A stretch of 64,000 nt of DNA from Pyrus communis. Lineage: Eukaryota > Streptophyta > Magnoliopsida > Rosales > Rosaceae. Shown one piece after another: positions 12,121-24,400 of this stretch. The notes under the pieces were generated by a model. That model was not told the DNA's origin. It saw only the letters and a program-made list of their open reading frames with translations, and made no database searches. Location: the NCBI RefSeq assembly GCF_963583255.1, contig NC_084815.1:8603724-8667723 (forward strand), written 5' to 3'. Each line of letters opens with the position of its first letter. The stretch's first letter is position 1. Both the position numbers and the translations under genes were made by a program.

Positions 12121-12507
12121 CAATAATTCAGTCAACTTAAATCCTTCTTTTTTTGCATAAAAGAACAATCGATATTATTTTTTCATATCCGCAACGGGAA
12201 ACGAATTTCACACAAACGTATAATTACTCTAGTATTGTTGCAACTTGAAGTTAAGAAATAACAATATAAGTAAAACCTTGCCATATCAGTGTGTTGTGAG
12301 CCAAAAACCTTCAGATGCTTAAGTTAGACTTTGTGGAAGAAATGAATGCAAAAGCTCTAAATTTCTTGAAACATGAATGAGATGGCAACAACGCTATGAC
12401 CACGGTTTCTTCACACGTCTTCGTAGACGTGGGATTTAGATAAACTGATGGCATAAACTTGAGCATCACAATCTGGATTTCTTCAGAGCTTGTGGACAAA
12501 CCATCAT

Positions 12508-12790
12508 TGTCACATCCCGGCCCGGGGCGGATCACTTCCCGGGCCCGCTCCACCACCGTAGCACGATATTGTCCGCTTTGGGCTTACCATTCCCTCACGG
12601 TTTTGTTTTTGGGAACTCACGAGCAACTTCCCAGTGGGTCACCCATCATGGGATTGCTCTAGCCCCCTCTCGCTTAACTTCGGAGTTCCTACGGAACCCG
12701 AAGCCAGTAAGCTCCCAAAAGGCCTCGTGCTAAGTAGGGATGGGAATATACATTTAAGGATCGCTCCCCTGGGCGATGTGGGATGTTACA
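12508..12790 (-). mobile_element. Cassandra TRIM solo LTR
   Basis: The 283-bp LTR is flanked by the perfect 5-bp duplication ATCAT (12503-12507 and 12791-12795). On the minus strand it begins TGTAACATCCCACATCGCC and contains 5S-rRNA-derived sequence with the internal promoter motifs 'gaagttaagcg' (A box) and 'gatgggtgaccc' (C box), the hallmark of Cassandra. Only one LTR remains, as expected after LTR-LTR recombination. Confidence 0.93.
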
Positions 12791-13423
12791 ATCATTGTCA
12801 ACTTCAATCCAAACTAAGTTTCAATCCACCTAAAATCGAGCACTCACACTATTCACGAACTCCCTTTCTCTGCCTCTCTTTCCTGCGAAGACAATCTTGA
12901 GCTCTCATTCTTTATCTAACAAAAGAACACCCAATGAACCAGAAAAATAAAAGGTATCAGATTACCAGGGCACGATCAAAATAGAGCTTCAATCCACCTC
13001 AATTTGACTCCTTACACCAGCTCCACCAACTCCCTCTCTGCCTCTCATTCCCTCATTGAGGGGTGAATAAACCCTCAACTCTCCCTCTCTCTCCAAGAAG
13101 AACACACCTAGTGAACAAAAAAATAGTATGAAATAGATTAGGTCTCAAATATCCGGTTCTATGCTTGAGCTTGTCAGCTTAAAGCTGTTAGATTCTCGTC
13201 CGCACACAAGATGCACACCTTAGAAATGCCCTTGTTTTGTTTTTAGTTCTTTTTTCTTACGGTTATATAAACATCAAATTTAAGAATTATACTGTAAGAA
13301 GTCTCCCACTGAAGACAATATTTGTTCATATTTATTCTTAAATTCCGTTATAGCCCTAAAAGAGTCCTTAACGATGGTGGTTTAGATCCTAATATAGGTT
13401 CCCATGTCCTCGTGTTAATTTGC

Positions 13424-13470
<47 letters not shown>

Positions 13471-14717
13471 ATTTTATATGCGTGAATGGATATGTTACTC
13501 TATTTAAAAGCAACGGTCAAATTAAGGTGGTCTACCAGTCACAAATCAAATTTACTGTTTTGAATAGTGTTTATATATGTGTGCGTGTGTGGGTCTATGC
13601 ATTTATCAGTAATACAAGAATAAAAAGGAAACTGCTATTTTTATATCAAAGCTCACATGCACCTGGTTAGAAGTAGTTAATACGTAACAGATGATGATAA
13701 TTTTGAATCAAATAAGTCACCCAAATTCGTAGATGGGAAAGGGAAATGGTAACTACACTGGTAACAAACAAAGACAAAACGAGAATAAAGCTGCCTTTGC
13801 TTCTCCATTTGGTAACATAAACAAAACAAACACATGATATTTGATGGTGGGATTCTACCAAATCCTACTTCCATCAACACACCCTTGCAAATATATATAC
13901 AATACTTAATACTACAAGTATTTTCCATGATATGTTGTCACTTTACAAGAGATGCTTGGAATGTATTATTGGTATGTATGTGATGGAGATGTGTCATCAA
14001 ACATGTCAAGGAATATGACACGATTAGTCGCACATGTGCATGGCTTGATCGGAGAAGGATTCTCTCCCCTCCAAATCTCTCTCCCCTTCCCTTTCTCTTC
14101 TATTTGAACGACTACGGTTAAACCTTATCAACATCTTATATTGTTTTTTTATAGAGACAAAAAGTAAAATGTGAGGGGGGATGAAAATAGGAGGGGAGAG
14201 AATCCTATTCCAACTTGATCCTAATCATTCTTAGTTATGAGATTCAAAAAATATGAACGGGGAGCAATCGCACATACACATGCTACGTTTGTGACTGATC
14301 CTAACACTTCGACACTAGAAATGTGAAAGGAAACAACTAGCATAAGCAATGATGCAGCACCAAATCAATCAGAGAAATGCTAGGTAGACTAATTTTTTAA
14401 ACCAAATTTACAAATCATGTGATGTGTCACCAATAGGAAATAAGCACGTTAATCAATACTTGAGTAATAATCTAATCATCAACAATCATGCCATATAATT
14501 TATAAAATTTAATTTAAATAGTTGATCTTCTTAGCATTAACCGATCAAAAAATGAGTTAGTGAGTGTATACGTACCCTAAAGAGCAAGTGGGACGAGCAC
14601 ATACTGCCAAGTGAGAGAAAGCTTGTACTTGCATATATAGACCTGTGAGAGAGAGAGAGAGAGATAGAGAGAAAGCTTGTACTTGCATATATAGACCTTA
14701 GAGAGAGAGAGAGAGAG

Positions 14718-14750
<33 letters not shown>

Positions 14751-14833
14751 AACACGTTGCCATGCTTGAACTGAATTGAATTGCATTGCTTATTGTTTAA
14801 TGCTTCCTAAATGTGTTCAGCTTATTGCTGTAG
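12791..14833. other. Intergenic with microsatellites
   Basis: No supportable gene. Contains a (CT)n run at about 13425-13465, two (GA)n runs near 14648-14668 and 14700-14718 that follow a duplicated ~38-bp unit ('gagaaagcttgtacttgcatatatagacct'), and a (TA)n run at about 14720-14749. Open frames here are low-complexity artefacts. Confidence 0.6.
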
Positions 14834-15488
14834 TGCTAGGGTTTTTGACCCGGTAGTTTCTGACACGACATGAAAACGACATGAAAATAACGGATTTCGG
14901 GTCAACACAATAACTAATCGGGCCATTATCGGATAATCCGTTAAGAACCCGTTAATAACGGGAATACACGTGGGTAACACGTGGATAACCCGTTTTTACC
15001 GTTAAAAAAAAAATTATTTTGATAATTTTAAAGTTTAATTACCAAAAGATTTATTATAAAATACAATAGCCATATTAATATATACAATATATTCTATATT
15101 AACTATATAGTTTTGTATTATTATTCTATATAAGTTAGAAAAAAAAAAAGTTTTAGTCATTATTTATTTTTATTATGAGAGTTCTTTATTATCATTACTA
15201 GGATAAATTTTACTTAACATGTTGTTGTCCAAAATTAAAATAAACTAGTATAGTATTTATATAGGTAAGAACTAAGAAGACATACATACAAGTATGAAAA
15301 ATGTGAAAGAATATATAAACACTCATGATTCATCATTATTCCTCCACGAGTAGATAATGGTTACACTTATATTATCGTTTAGATTTTTAAAATCCTCCAA
15401 ACCCTCATGAAGAGTGTTTTTGATTTGAGGGCAAAATTAATAATAATTATTGTAGAAGTGTAAAAAAATGTAAAAAAAAAAAAATACC

Positions 15489-16020
15489 TAATCACTCATA
15501 GTGACAAGCTTTACAACTTTCGTGAAGGGGTCAGCTTCGAAATCCAACACCATAATCTATAAACCTTAAATTTATATTTAACCGTCGATTGTCATTTCGC
15601 TTTATTCTTCTTACTGAATTTCATTTTTTAAATTTCATTTTTGAAAACATGATCATCTGGTGGATGTAAGAAGATGAATGATTCAGATCTTTGAAATCAC
15701 TTTTCGATATTTACAGTTAACTGAAATATGAGTCGATGTCATATAGTTTGTAGAAACTTTATAAACATCAAACAATATTTTCACTAACTGTAAAACTCTG
15801 AATATAATATCAATGATCCAAACCATTCATCTTCCTGTATCCTCTAATAGATCATGTTTTCAAAAAAGAAAATCTAAAAAAACAAAATTTGTTGAGAATA
15901 ATGAAGCATAAATGAAAACAACAATCATCGGTTAAATTTTGATCTATGATTTATATGATTATAGTGGCAAATTTCGAAGTTAAGCTCTTCATAAAAGTTG
16001 TAAAGCTTGTCATTACGAGT
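15489..16020. repeat. Foldback (long inverted repeat) element
   Basis: The first ~250 bp (ctcatagtgacaagctttac, then 'cttcgaaatccaacaccataatc') return inverted at the right end (gtaaagcttgtcattacgag, preceded by 'aatttcgaagttaagctcttc'). The arms are imperfect and meet near 15750. No coding capacity. The Cassandra at 16026 inserted at the right tip. Confidence 0.65.
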
Positions 16021-16025
16021 TATAT

Positions 16026-16788
16026 TGTCACATCCCGACCCAGGACGGATCACTTTCCAGGGCCCGCTCCACCACCGTAGCACAATATTGTTCGCTTTGA
16101 GCTTACCATTCCCTCACGGTTTTGTTTTTGGGAACTCACGAGTAACTTCCCAGTGGGTCACCCATCATGGGATTGCTCTAGCCCCCTTCTCGCTTAACTT
16201 CGGAGTTCCTACGGAACCCGAAGCCAGTGAGTTCCCAAAAGGTTTCGTGCTAGGTAGAGATGGGAATATACATTTAAAGATCACTCCCCTGGGCAATGTG
16301 GGATGTTACAATCGCTTAACTTCGAAGTTCCCATGGAACCCGAAGCCAGTGAGCTCCCAAAAGGCCTCGTGCTAGGTAGGGATGAGAATATACATTTAAG
16401 GATCACTCCCCTGGGCGATGTGGGATGTCACAATCCACCCCCCTTAGAGGCCCGACGTCCTTGTCGGCACATACGTGACCAGGGTTAGGCTCTGATACCA
16501 AATTGTCACATCCCGGCCCGGAGCGGAACCACTTCCCGGGTCCACTCCACCACCGTAGCACAATATTGTCCGCTTTGGGCTTACCATTCCCTCACGGTTT
16601 TGTTTTTGGGAACTCATGAGCAACTTCCCAGTGGGTCACCCATCATGGGATTGCTCTAGCCCCCTTCTCGCTTAACTTCGGAGTTCCTATGGAACCCGAA
16701 GCCAGTGAGCTCCCAAAATGCCTCGTGCTAGGTAGGGATGAGAATATACATTTAAGGATCTCTCCCTTGGGCAATGTGGGATGTTACA
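16026..16788 (-). mobile_element. Cassandra TRIM with an extra partial LTR
   Basis: The whole block is flanked by TATAT (16021-16025 and 16789-16793). In element orientation: 5' LTR 16788-16504; tRNA-iMet primer-binding site TGGTATCAGAGC at 16500-16489; ~71-bp internal region; polypurine tract ending at 16433; then only the first ~122 bp of a 3' LTR (16432-16311), broken in the 5S-like 'gaagttaagcg', directly followed by a full LTR (16310-16026). A normal Cassandra has two LTRs only. LTRs are about 285 bp and carry the 5S-like promoter motifs. Confidence 0.9.
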
Positions 16789-17806
16789 TATATATTTTTT
16801 CTATATTTTTTACAATTATACATTAATTAAAAAACTATTAAAGACTTTAGGTAAGCGAAAATATACTTAAAAGAAAAATACGTTTTATTTAGTATTATGT
16901 TTTTCATTTAATTATTTATTGGTTTAAAATATATTTTTCTTAACGGGTAACGGGTCGGGTCATATTACCTGTTAATTTTATCGGGTCGATTTTGGATCAG
17001 ATTATTTTACCCATTTATTTTAACGGATGTTACACGATACGACTCGTTAAGATATCAGGCATGACACGAAAACGACACGAATACAGAAAGTACGACACGA
17101 ATGCTAGGTCTAGGTCCTTCCTCTATCCTTTCATTATTTATTTATTTTATTTGGTTTAAAAAGATTATTGAGTTTTTTATTCATTTATGAGAAGTCAGAA
17201 GTAAGCAAGAAGGCACCAATCCGTAATTCACACGAGCGTGGATGTTATATTTCTATCTTAGAGATACTCTTCCTAATGATTTTCCATTCATAGTATGTGG
17301 ATTTCTTATACTTATCAACGTGAAATGAGTTTAAATTTTAAAATTTGTGTAGTTGATAGATACAAATTTTAAAATTTAAACTCATTCGAAAATAATAAAT
17401 AGAATGGTAAGATAAAGACATCCGGTTTCATATGGGTCAACAATTAGGAGCCACATGTAGGCAAATATCCCAAGCACTATAAGTTTATTTATTTATTTAA
17501 AACATTGTAAGTTATCTTCTAGCATTCAACATATGTACAAAATGTCTTTTTCAGTTATCATTCATGATGTGTTTACTATACATAGCAAATATTTCCAGAT
17601 TGCATTTTTGTTCATCATTCTTATTTATTGTTGTTGAATGAGTTTAAATTTTGAAATTTGTATATCAGATAGACCAAACAAACTCATTCAATATTAATAA
17701 ATGGTCTGGTGAGCAGAAATATTACGATCATCATTTTACATATGTGTGTATAATTACTCAGTCCCACTCCATATAACCAGAAATCATATACATAAATAAC
17801 TAAGAG

Positions 17807-18443
17807 TGTGATATCCCACATCGCCCAGAGGAGTGATCCTTAAATGTATATTCCCATCCCTTCCTAGCACGAGGCCTTTTGGGAGCTCATTGGCTTCGGG
17901 TTCCATAAGAACTCTGAAGTTAAGCAAGAAGGGGGCTAGGGCAATCCCATGATGGGCGACCCACTAGGAAGTTGCTCGTGAGTTCCCAAAAACAAAACCG
18001 TGAAGGAATGGTAAGCCCAAAGCGGACAATATCGTGCTACGGTGGTGGAACAGGCTCAGGAAGTGATCCGCCCCGGGCCGCGATGTGACAATTGGTATTA
18101 GAGCCTAACCCTGGTTGTGGTGTGCCGACGAGGACGTCGGACCCCCAAGGGGGGTGGATTGTGACATCCCACATCGCCTAGGGGAGTGATCCTTAAATGT
18201 ATATTCTCATCCATACCTAGCACGAGGCCTTTTGGGAGCTCACTAGCTTCGGGTTCCGTAGGAACTCCAAAGTTAAGCGAGAAGGGGGTTAGAGCAATCC
18301 CATGATGGGTGACCCACTAGGAAGTTGCTCGTGAGTTCCCAAAAACAAAACCGTGAGGGAATGGTAAGCCCAAAGCGGACAATATCGTGCTACGGTGGTA
18401 GAGCGGGCCAGGGAAGTGATCCGCCCCGGGCTGGGATGTGACA
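17807..18443 (+). mobile_element. Complete Cassandra TRIM retrotransposon
   Basis: Flanked by AAGAG (17802-17806 and 18444-18448). LTRs 17807-18090 and 18160-18443 (284 bp each); PBS TGGTATTAGAGC at 18093-18104, a one-base variant of the initiator-Met tRNA complement; 69-bp internal region; polypurine tract 'aaggggggtggat' ending at 18159. Both LTRs contain the 5S-rRNA-like block (agttaagc, gatgggYgaccc). There is no protein: replication must use proteins from other elements. The two LTRs differ at many sites, so it is older than the Athila and chromovirus copies. Confidence 0.95.
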
Positions 18444-18448
18444 AAGAG

Positions 18449-20078
18449 TATCTCCAAGGGAGGAGTAAAAAATTCACATCACCAGAACAGTCATAAAAGA
18501 CAGCGTTAGTGTTTTCCATCTAAAAATGCAATTCCAATGAGGCATGATGTGGATTGATAGAGGTGGTTGCTGCCAAATTTGATAGCAACTTCAAATCTAT
18601 TTTTAGTGATCAATAAATGCTCTTTATAATTCTTATTATTATTTTTGGGTTTAAAAATACTTATTATAATTAAAAAAGGTAAATAATGTAATAAATAAAT
18701 AGTTTAATTTTGACATATTGGATAGATAACAAAATTTGAAAAAATAAAATTGACATATCGGATAGATAACAAAATTTGTAAAAATAAAATCAAAATGCCA
18801 CAAAAGCTTTCAAATTTAAATTTTATGTTCGAAATTTGACATCTCCAACGTTCCAATAATGTAGTCTTTTTTAATCCAAACACAAACACACTTGCTTCAA
18901 TTACATGAGTTTGATGTGTAATAAATCCCTCTACGTTTAATAACCCTGCATAACTGCCAAGACAAAGCGGCAGTTTATGTTTGATGAACAATAACTTTGG
19001 GCATGATGGGAGCTAAAAAGGTAGTAATTTGGGAACTAACTAGGATACTTGCTTAAGAGACATCTCCATTTTAATTTCCTCTAATATCTCGTGAATATTT
19101 TTATTTTTAAATAAACAATATTATCTACTCTAATATCTCACAAATATTAAGTTCGAATAAAGTACGATTACAAATACGTAACGAGTTTCTCACAAAGGTG
19201 GCGTAATAATACAATTTTGTTGCACAAAATGGAAAAGTATTCAGAAGCTGGAGGTAAGTCATTTCCCCTTGTGTTTTTATTGGGCTTTATTTTACGTTTT
19301 TATTTGGGTTTGTATTCTGTTGTCTTGCCCTTAGCATGAGATGGGCTTTTGATGTAACGTGACACTTACCCGTGTGAAGGTAGTTTACTTATTTGTTAAA
19401 ATGAGGGACTGGCTTTCAGCGCTCCAGAAAATAAGATTTCGACCAAGAACGAAAGTCCGAGGTAGAGCATCAGTCTTGCTAGGCAACCTGCCTTTGTTTT
19501 AGAGCGGATAGTGCGGCATTTGGAAATATAGGCGTAGCGCACGGCATGATGGTTTGTAGGGTTGTTACACAAGAAAGGCACGCCGCCTCAGAAAGATGGT
19601 GGTTCCAACCCAAAATGACAGTGGCTACTAACAAGCGAGCAAGTAAAACTACCTTATTCGCTCACAATTCGCCAATCATAAGAAATTTTGTCCTTGCCTA
19701 CCACAAATAAAATAGCTTCGGCTGCAAAATTCATCCCCTTACTAGAAAATCAAACTCATAGTTAGGCACAAAATGGAGCAAGGAAGAATGTCAAGAGCGG
19801 CATTTTTCAAAAACAAACTTTTTGGTAATCACTATAGCGGCCCTTGCTGTCATATGGGGTGTTAATAAAACAACCCATTAAAAATGGACAAGTCTCTAGA
19901 TATATTACTATCAACCTTGATGACAATTTACTCTCACTGAGTCACCGATCCTCAAAAGTCAAATTACTTATTTCTAATACATATTTGTAATTTTACTTTG
20001 GCACTCTTTTATTTCTAATACATATTCGTGACTGAGCAGATAGCATAATAGATAAAACCTTTAAAATAATTCAGAAAT
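18449..20078. other. Intergenic, little recognisable content
   Basis: A 35-bp tandem pair (gacatattggatagataac and near copy) lies at 18711-18791. From about 19390 to 19760 the base composition is visibly richer in G+C than its surroundings and free of repeats seen elsewhere in the window; its origin is not recognised. No gene is supported. Confidence 0.4.
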
Positions 20079-20121
20079 TCAACCAGAGATTTCAATGGCA
20101 GCCTTAATCTGATCGACCTTT
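20079..20121 (-). pseudogene. 3' end of a class I small heat-shock protein pseudogene
   Basis: On the minus strand, directly across the chromovirus insertion, the sequence continues as VDQIKAA followed by IEISG and a stop, the recognisable end of plant class I Hsp20 proteins. About 25 residues of the alpha-crystallin domain's end are missing between the two motifs. The remainder of the pseudogene is at 25259-25600. Confidence 0.8.
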
Positions 20122-20404
20122 TGTTATGATCTGGAATGTCTTCGATCACAATTACTAAGAAGGGACCAAAATGTAATAAGTGAGATAGATTTGGGGGTCA
20201 TTTTCCTATTTGTAGTTGTAAGGGAGTTTGTTTACAGGTTTTCTGTTGTACTGGGTTACTATATAACCATTTGTGTTTCTTTGAGTAAGGCATATATACA
20301 ATTTACAAAACCAATTCTGTTCAGAGTTCTCTTTGACTTCTCCCGCCCTTTCTGATCTTGCAAGCAGGTTTAGGTTTGAGCCTTGCAAGGGCTTGGTGCT
20401 AACA
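20122..20404 (+). repeat. 5' LTR of the chromovirus
   Basis: Starts TGTTATGATCTGG and ends GGTGCTAACA. A TATA-like 'ctatataacc' at about 20260-20269 is the likely promoter. Followed by the iMet-type primer-binding site. Confidence 0.93.
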
Positions 20405-20440
20405 TTGGTATCAGCCTTTGATCCTGGTTCTCTTCCGCGC

Positions 20441-21418
20441 ATGCCCCGTGCTACTACCACCAATCGTATCTCTGTGATGGACGGCCGAGTTGCTGAGCTC
20501 GAGACTTCCATGGCGTCGCTCAAAGCTTCTGTCGATGCTTCCATGGTTTCTCTTCCTTCCTTAATTGACAATGCGGTCGCTGCTACTCTCGACACTAAAT
20601 TGCAGATCTATTTCGAGCAATTCCGTCGTGAGCTGCACTTTCGTCCGGGCAGTAGTGGTCCTCCTGTGCCTATGGCTCCTGATTGTTCTGATCCTCGTGC
20701 CTCTGCATTTGATCTACGACCTCCGAGTCCGAATCGTTTTGGAGGTGATCATCCGCCGCGGCCTCCCTGGACCCAGCGCATCGAGTTTCCTCGCTTTGTC
20801 GATGGAGATGATCCGATTGCTTGGATCTACAAAGCTGAGCAAGTCTTTTCTTACTACAACACTCCATCTGATTCTCGCGTGCTTACTGCTTCCTTCCATT
20901 TCGATGGTGAAGTGTTGCAGTGGTTTAAGTGGCGCGATTGTTTGCGTACTACACCAACCTGGGAGGAGTTCACTCATGCTTTGTGCTTGGAATTTGGACC
21001 ACTCGAATTTGAGGACACAACGGAGACACTTTTTAAGCTGCGCCATACAGGTACTTTGAAGGATTACATCTCTGAATTTAGGCGTTTGGCTACTCGTACT
21101 TCTGATATTAGTCCTGTGTTGCTTAAGAGCTGTTTCCTGGGTGGTTTAAAAAAAGAGCTGAGGTTCGATGTTAAATTGCTTAAACCTGCTACTGTTCATG
21201 ATGCAATTGCCATCGCAGTCCAACTAGATGCAAAATTTACTGAGTTTAAGAGTAGTCAGGTTAAACCTTCTCCTGTGTTGAAACATCAGTTGGTCTCTGC
21301 CCCTACTCCTCCTCCAGTGCCCTTACGCCCTAGTAATCTGCCAGTTAAGCGATTATCCCTTGAGGAAGTTCAAAGGAAGAGAGAGCGAGGAGAGTGTTGG
21401 TTTTGTTCCGATAAGTGA
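20441..21418 (+). CDS. Chromovirus Gag, ending at an in-frame stop inside the zinc knuckle
   Basis: The likely start is the ATG at 20441 just after the PBS (MPRATTTNRISVMDG); an upstream ATG at 20333 lies within the LTR and is not credible. About 325 aa. The N-terminal third is coiled-coil-like, then a retrotransposon Gag domain (FPRFVDGDDPIAWIYKAEQ, FHFDGEVLQWFKW, LKDYISEFRRLA). The ORF stops at TGA 21416-21418 within the knuckle: CWFC-SDK is read before it, and THGHKC-type residues (TRGHKC) follow in the same frame. In related elements Gag and Pol are one continuous frame, so this is a nonsense mutation or, less likely, a readthrough site. Confidence 0.88.
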   Translation: MPRATTTNRISVMDGRVAELETSMASLKASVDASMVSLPSLIDNAVAATLDTKLQIYFEQFRRELHFRPGSSGPPVPMAPDCSDPRASAFDLRPPSPNRFGGDHPPRPPWTQRIEFPRFVDGDDPIAWIYKAEQVFSYYNTPSDSRVLTASFHFDGEVLQWFKWRDCLRTTPTWEEFTHALCLEFGPLEFEDTTETLFKLRHTGTLKDYISEFRRLATRTSDISPVLLKSCFLGGLKKELRFDVKLLKPATVHDAIAIAVQLDAKFTEFKSSQVKPSPVLKHQLVSAPTPPPVPLRPSNLPVKRLSLEEVQRKRERGECWFCSDK

Positions 21419-24400
21419 ACACGGGGGCATAAATGTGGATTAAAGCAACTTCTTATGTTAGATTTATTGGATGGTGTTGATGAGTGTCTTACTGAGGAGA
21501 TGCCAGAAAATTCGGAGTTGTATCACATGGCACTTAGTGAATGCGCTTTTTATGGTACCACTGCGAGCCAAACACTGCAAACAATGAAGGTTGAGGGTCT
21601 GTTGCAAGGCCATTCTGTCAAGATTCTTTTGGATTCTGGGAGTACTCACAATTTTGTGGATTCCAAGCTTTTGAAACAATGGGGATTTCCAGTTCAATCT
21701 ACAAGGCCCTTCGAAGTTATGATTGCAGATGGGGGCAAGGTACAAGGGTCAGGGTGTTGTAGGGATATGCCTCTGTCGTTGGGGGGTTACCAGTGTGCAG
21801 TGGACCTTTATGCTTTGCCATTGGGAGGATGTGATGCAGTGCTCGGTGTACAATGGCTGTCTTCTGTGAGTCCAGTTCTGTGGGATTTCCAACTTTTAAC
21901 CATGGAATTTTCGAAGGGGGCTCAGAAGTTTAAGTTGTTTCATAGTCGTCCAACAGTTCCATTCATCCAGGAACTTCCATTGCATAACGTTGATAAGGAA
22001 CTTAACAGTTCTAATCTGGGTTTATGTCTTTATTCTCTGGACACTACTCAGTTGGGGACTAGTACTTTCAACCCTTCACAGTTGCAGGAATTACAAGCAT
22101 TGTTGGATGAATTTGAGGATATTTTTGAGCTACCTACTAAACTGCCACCATCCAGGTCACTGGATCACTCTATTCCTTTAACTCTGGGTGCTAAACCACC
22201 CAACTTGCGACCTTATCACTATGGACCTCTTCAAAAAACAGAAATTGAGAAGGCTGTGCAGGAGCTTTTGGATGCAGGATTTATCAGGGCTAGCCATAGC
22301 CCCTTTTCTTTCCCTGTACTTTTAGTTAAGAAGAAGGAGGGCACATGGCGAATGTGCATTGACTATAGGGAATTGAATGCACTTACAATTAAAGATAAGT
22401 ATCCAATTCCCCTTATTGATGACTTGTTGGATGAATTACATGGTTCCAAGTATTTTTCTAAGCTGGACTTGCGATCTGGATATCATCAAATTCTGATGAA
22501 ACCTGAGGATGTGGGCAAGACAGCATTTAGAACCCACGAAGGTCACTATGAGTTCTTGGTGATGCCTTTTGGGCTCACTAATGCCCCTGCCACATTTCAA
22601 AATGTGATGAATGATCTGTTTAAACCATTCCTCAGGAAGTTTGTGCTTGTCTTCTTTGATGATATACTCATCTATAGCACCTCTTGGCAGCACCACTTGG
22701 TTCATTTGAAGGAAGTACTAACTGTGCTTCACAAAAATCAGCTCTACCTCAAAAAATCTAAGTGCTCTTTTGGTCAAAGCAGTGTTAAGTATCTGGGCCA
22801 TATAGTGTCTCAGGATGGGGTGGCTGCAGATCCCTCAAAGCTCAAAGCCATTCAGCAGTGGCCTCAACCCAGAAATGTCAAGGAGTTAAGGGGATTTTTG
22901 GGGCTTACTGGCTATTATTGCAAATTTATCCCCGGTTATGGGAAGGTATGTCAACCTTTGTACAATTTGACCAAAAAAGAAGGATTTGCTTGGAATGAGT
23001 CAGCTAGTGAAGCTTTTAGACAGCTCAAGAACATTATGTCTTCACCACAGGTCTTAGCACTTCCTGATTTTTCTCAAACATTTGTAGTTGAGTGTGATGC
23101 TTTGGGAAATGGTATAGGGGCTGTCTTGCAACAAAATCACAGGCCTATTGCATTTTTCAGTCAAGCACTGGGGCCTAGAAACCAGGCGTTATCGACTTAT
23201 GAGAGGGAGCTTATTGCCATAGTTCATGCCATACGCAAATGGCAGAATTATTTGCAGGGGAGACACTTTGTTATCAAAACTGACCATAGCAGTTTGAAGT
23301 ATTTCTTGGGGCAGCGAACTAACACTCAGTTCCAACAAAAATGGGTGGCTAAGCTTCTCGGGTTTGATTATGAAATTCAGTATCGAAGTGGGAAGGAAAA
23401 TACTGTGGCAGATTCTTTATCCCGAATTCCAGACCATCAGGACATTGTTGAAGGGGACAGTATGGAATTAATTGCCATATCTTGTCCGTATTTTGGATGG
23501 ATGGATAACTTGAGAAGGTATAATGAGAGTGATACTTGGATTATGGACAAAATTAAGGAGGTGACTGAGTACAAACTTAAAGGCACCACCAATCCTGCTT
23601 TAGCTAAATATTCTATTGATAATGGATTTTTATGCTACAAGAAGAGGGTAGTAATTAGTCCAACGTCTCAGTGGAGAATCAAACTCGTGGATGAGCATCA
23701 TTGTACACCAGCAGCAGGTCATCAAGGGGTAGCTAAAACTTATCAACGAATTAAGAAGGGGTTTTATTGGCAGGGAATGAAAGGGGATATAAGGAAGTTC
23801 ATTGCTGAATGTGCCATATGTCAACAAAACAAGTTTGAAACCATTGCACCCCCTAGATTGCTTCAACCCTTACCTCTGCCACAAAGGGTGTGGTATGATA
23901 TTAGCATGGATTTTATAGTTGGATTGCCTAACTGCAAGGGAAAATCAGTTATCATGGTGATTGTGGACATGCTTTCAAAGTACAGCCACTTTATTGCACT
24001 TGCTCATCCTTACAATGCTTCTATAGTTGCTCAACTATTCATAGAACATGTTTTCCGATTGCATGGTATGCCTAACTCCATTGTGAGTGATAGAGATCCA
24101 GTGTTTGTAAGTGCTTTTTGGAAGGAACTCTTTAGACTCCAAGGTTCCAAACTTTGCATGAGTTTTGGATATCATCCGCAAACTGATGGGCAGACAGAGG
24201 TAATGAATCGATGTTTGGAGACCTACTTAAGGTGCTTTGTGGGAGGTCAGCCGAGGAAATGGGTTCAATGGTTGCCGTGGGCAGAGTGGTGTTTTAATAC
24301 TGCATACCATACTTCTTCCAGGTATACTCCATTTGAAGTGGTGTATGGTTTTCCCCCACCTTACATTGCCCCACATGAGGTTGGTTCTACCAAAGTCGCT

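Larger units (their letters stand above)
14841..17101. mobile_element. Possible non-autonomous transposon rich in ACCCG/ACACGA motifs
   Basis: Bounded by the 7-bp direct repeat tgctagg (14834-14840 and 17102-17108). Both ends are dense in 'gacacgac', 'aaaacgacac', 'acccgtta' and 'cgggtc' motifs, but the motifs run in the same direction at the two ends, so a simple terminal inverted repeat is not shown. Nested inside are the foldback element at 15489-16020 and a Cassandra at 16026-16788. The call rests on the short flanking repeat and motif clustering only. Confidence 0.35.

Noticed and set aside
12560..12720. 5S rRNA gene (also at 16026-16788 and 17807-18443)
   Set aside because: The 5S-like blocks lie inside TG...CA LTRs with target duplications and are too diverged; they are Cassandra LTRs.
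14841..17101. hAT transposon with terminal inverted repeats
   Set aside because: The ACACGA/ACCCG motif clusters at the two ends run in the same direction, so inverted termini are not shown; kept only as a low-confidence element.
19396..19581. 61-aa minus frame in the GC-richer island
   Set aside because: No recognised family; too short to support alone.
20333..20440. Upstream start for chromovirus Gag at 20333
   Set aside because: This ATG and the following codons lie in the LTR and PBS; the ATG at 20441 begins the Gag-like sequence.
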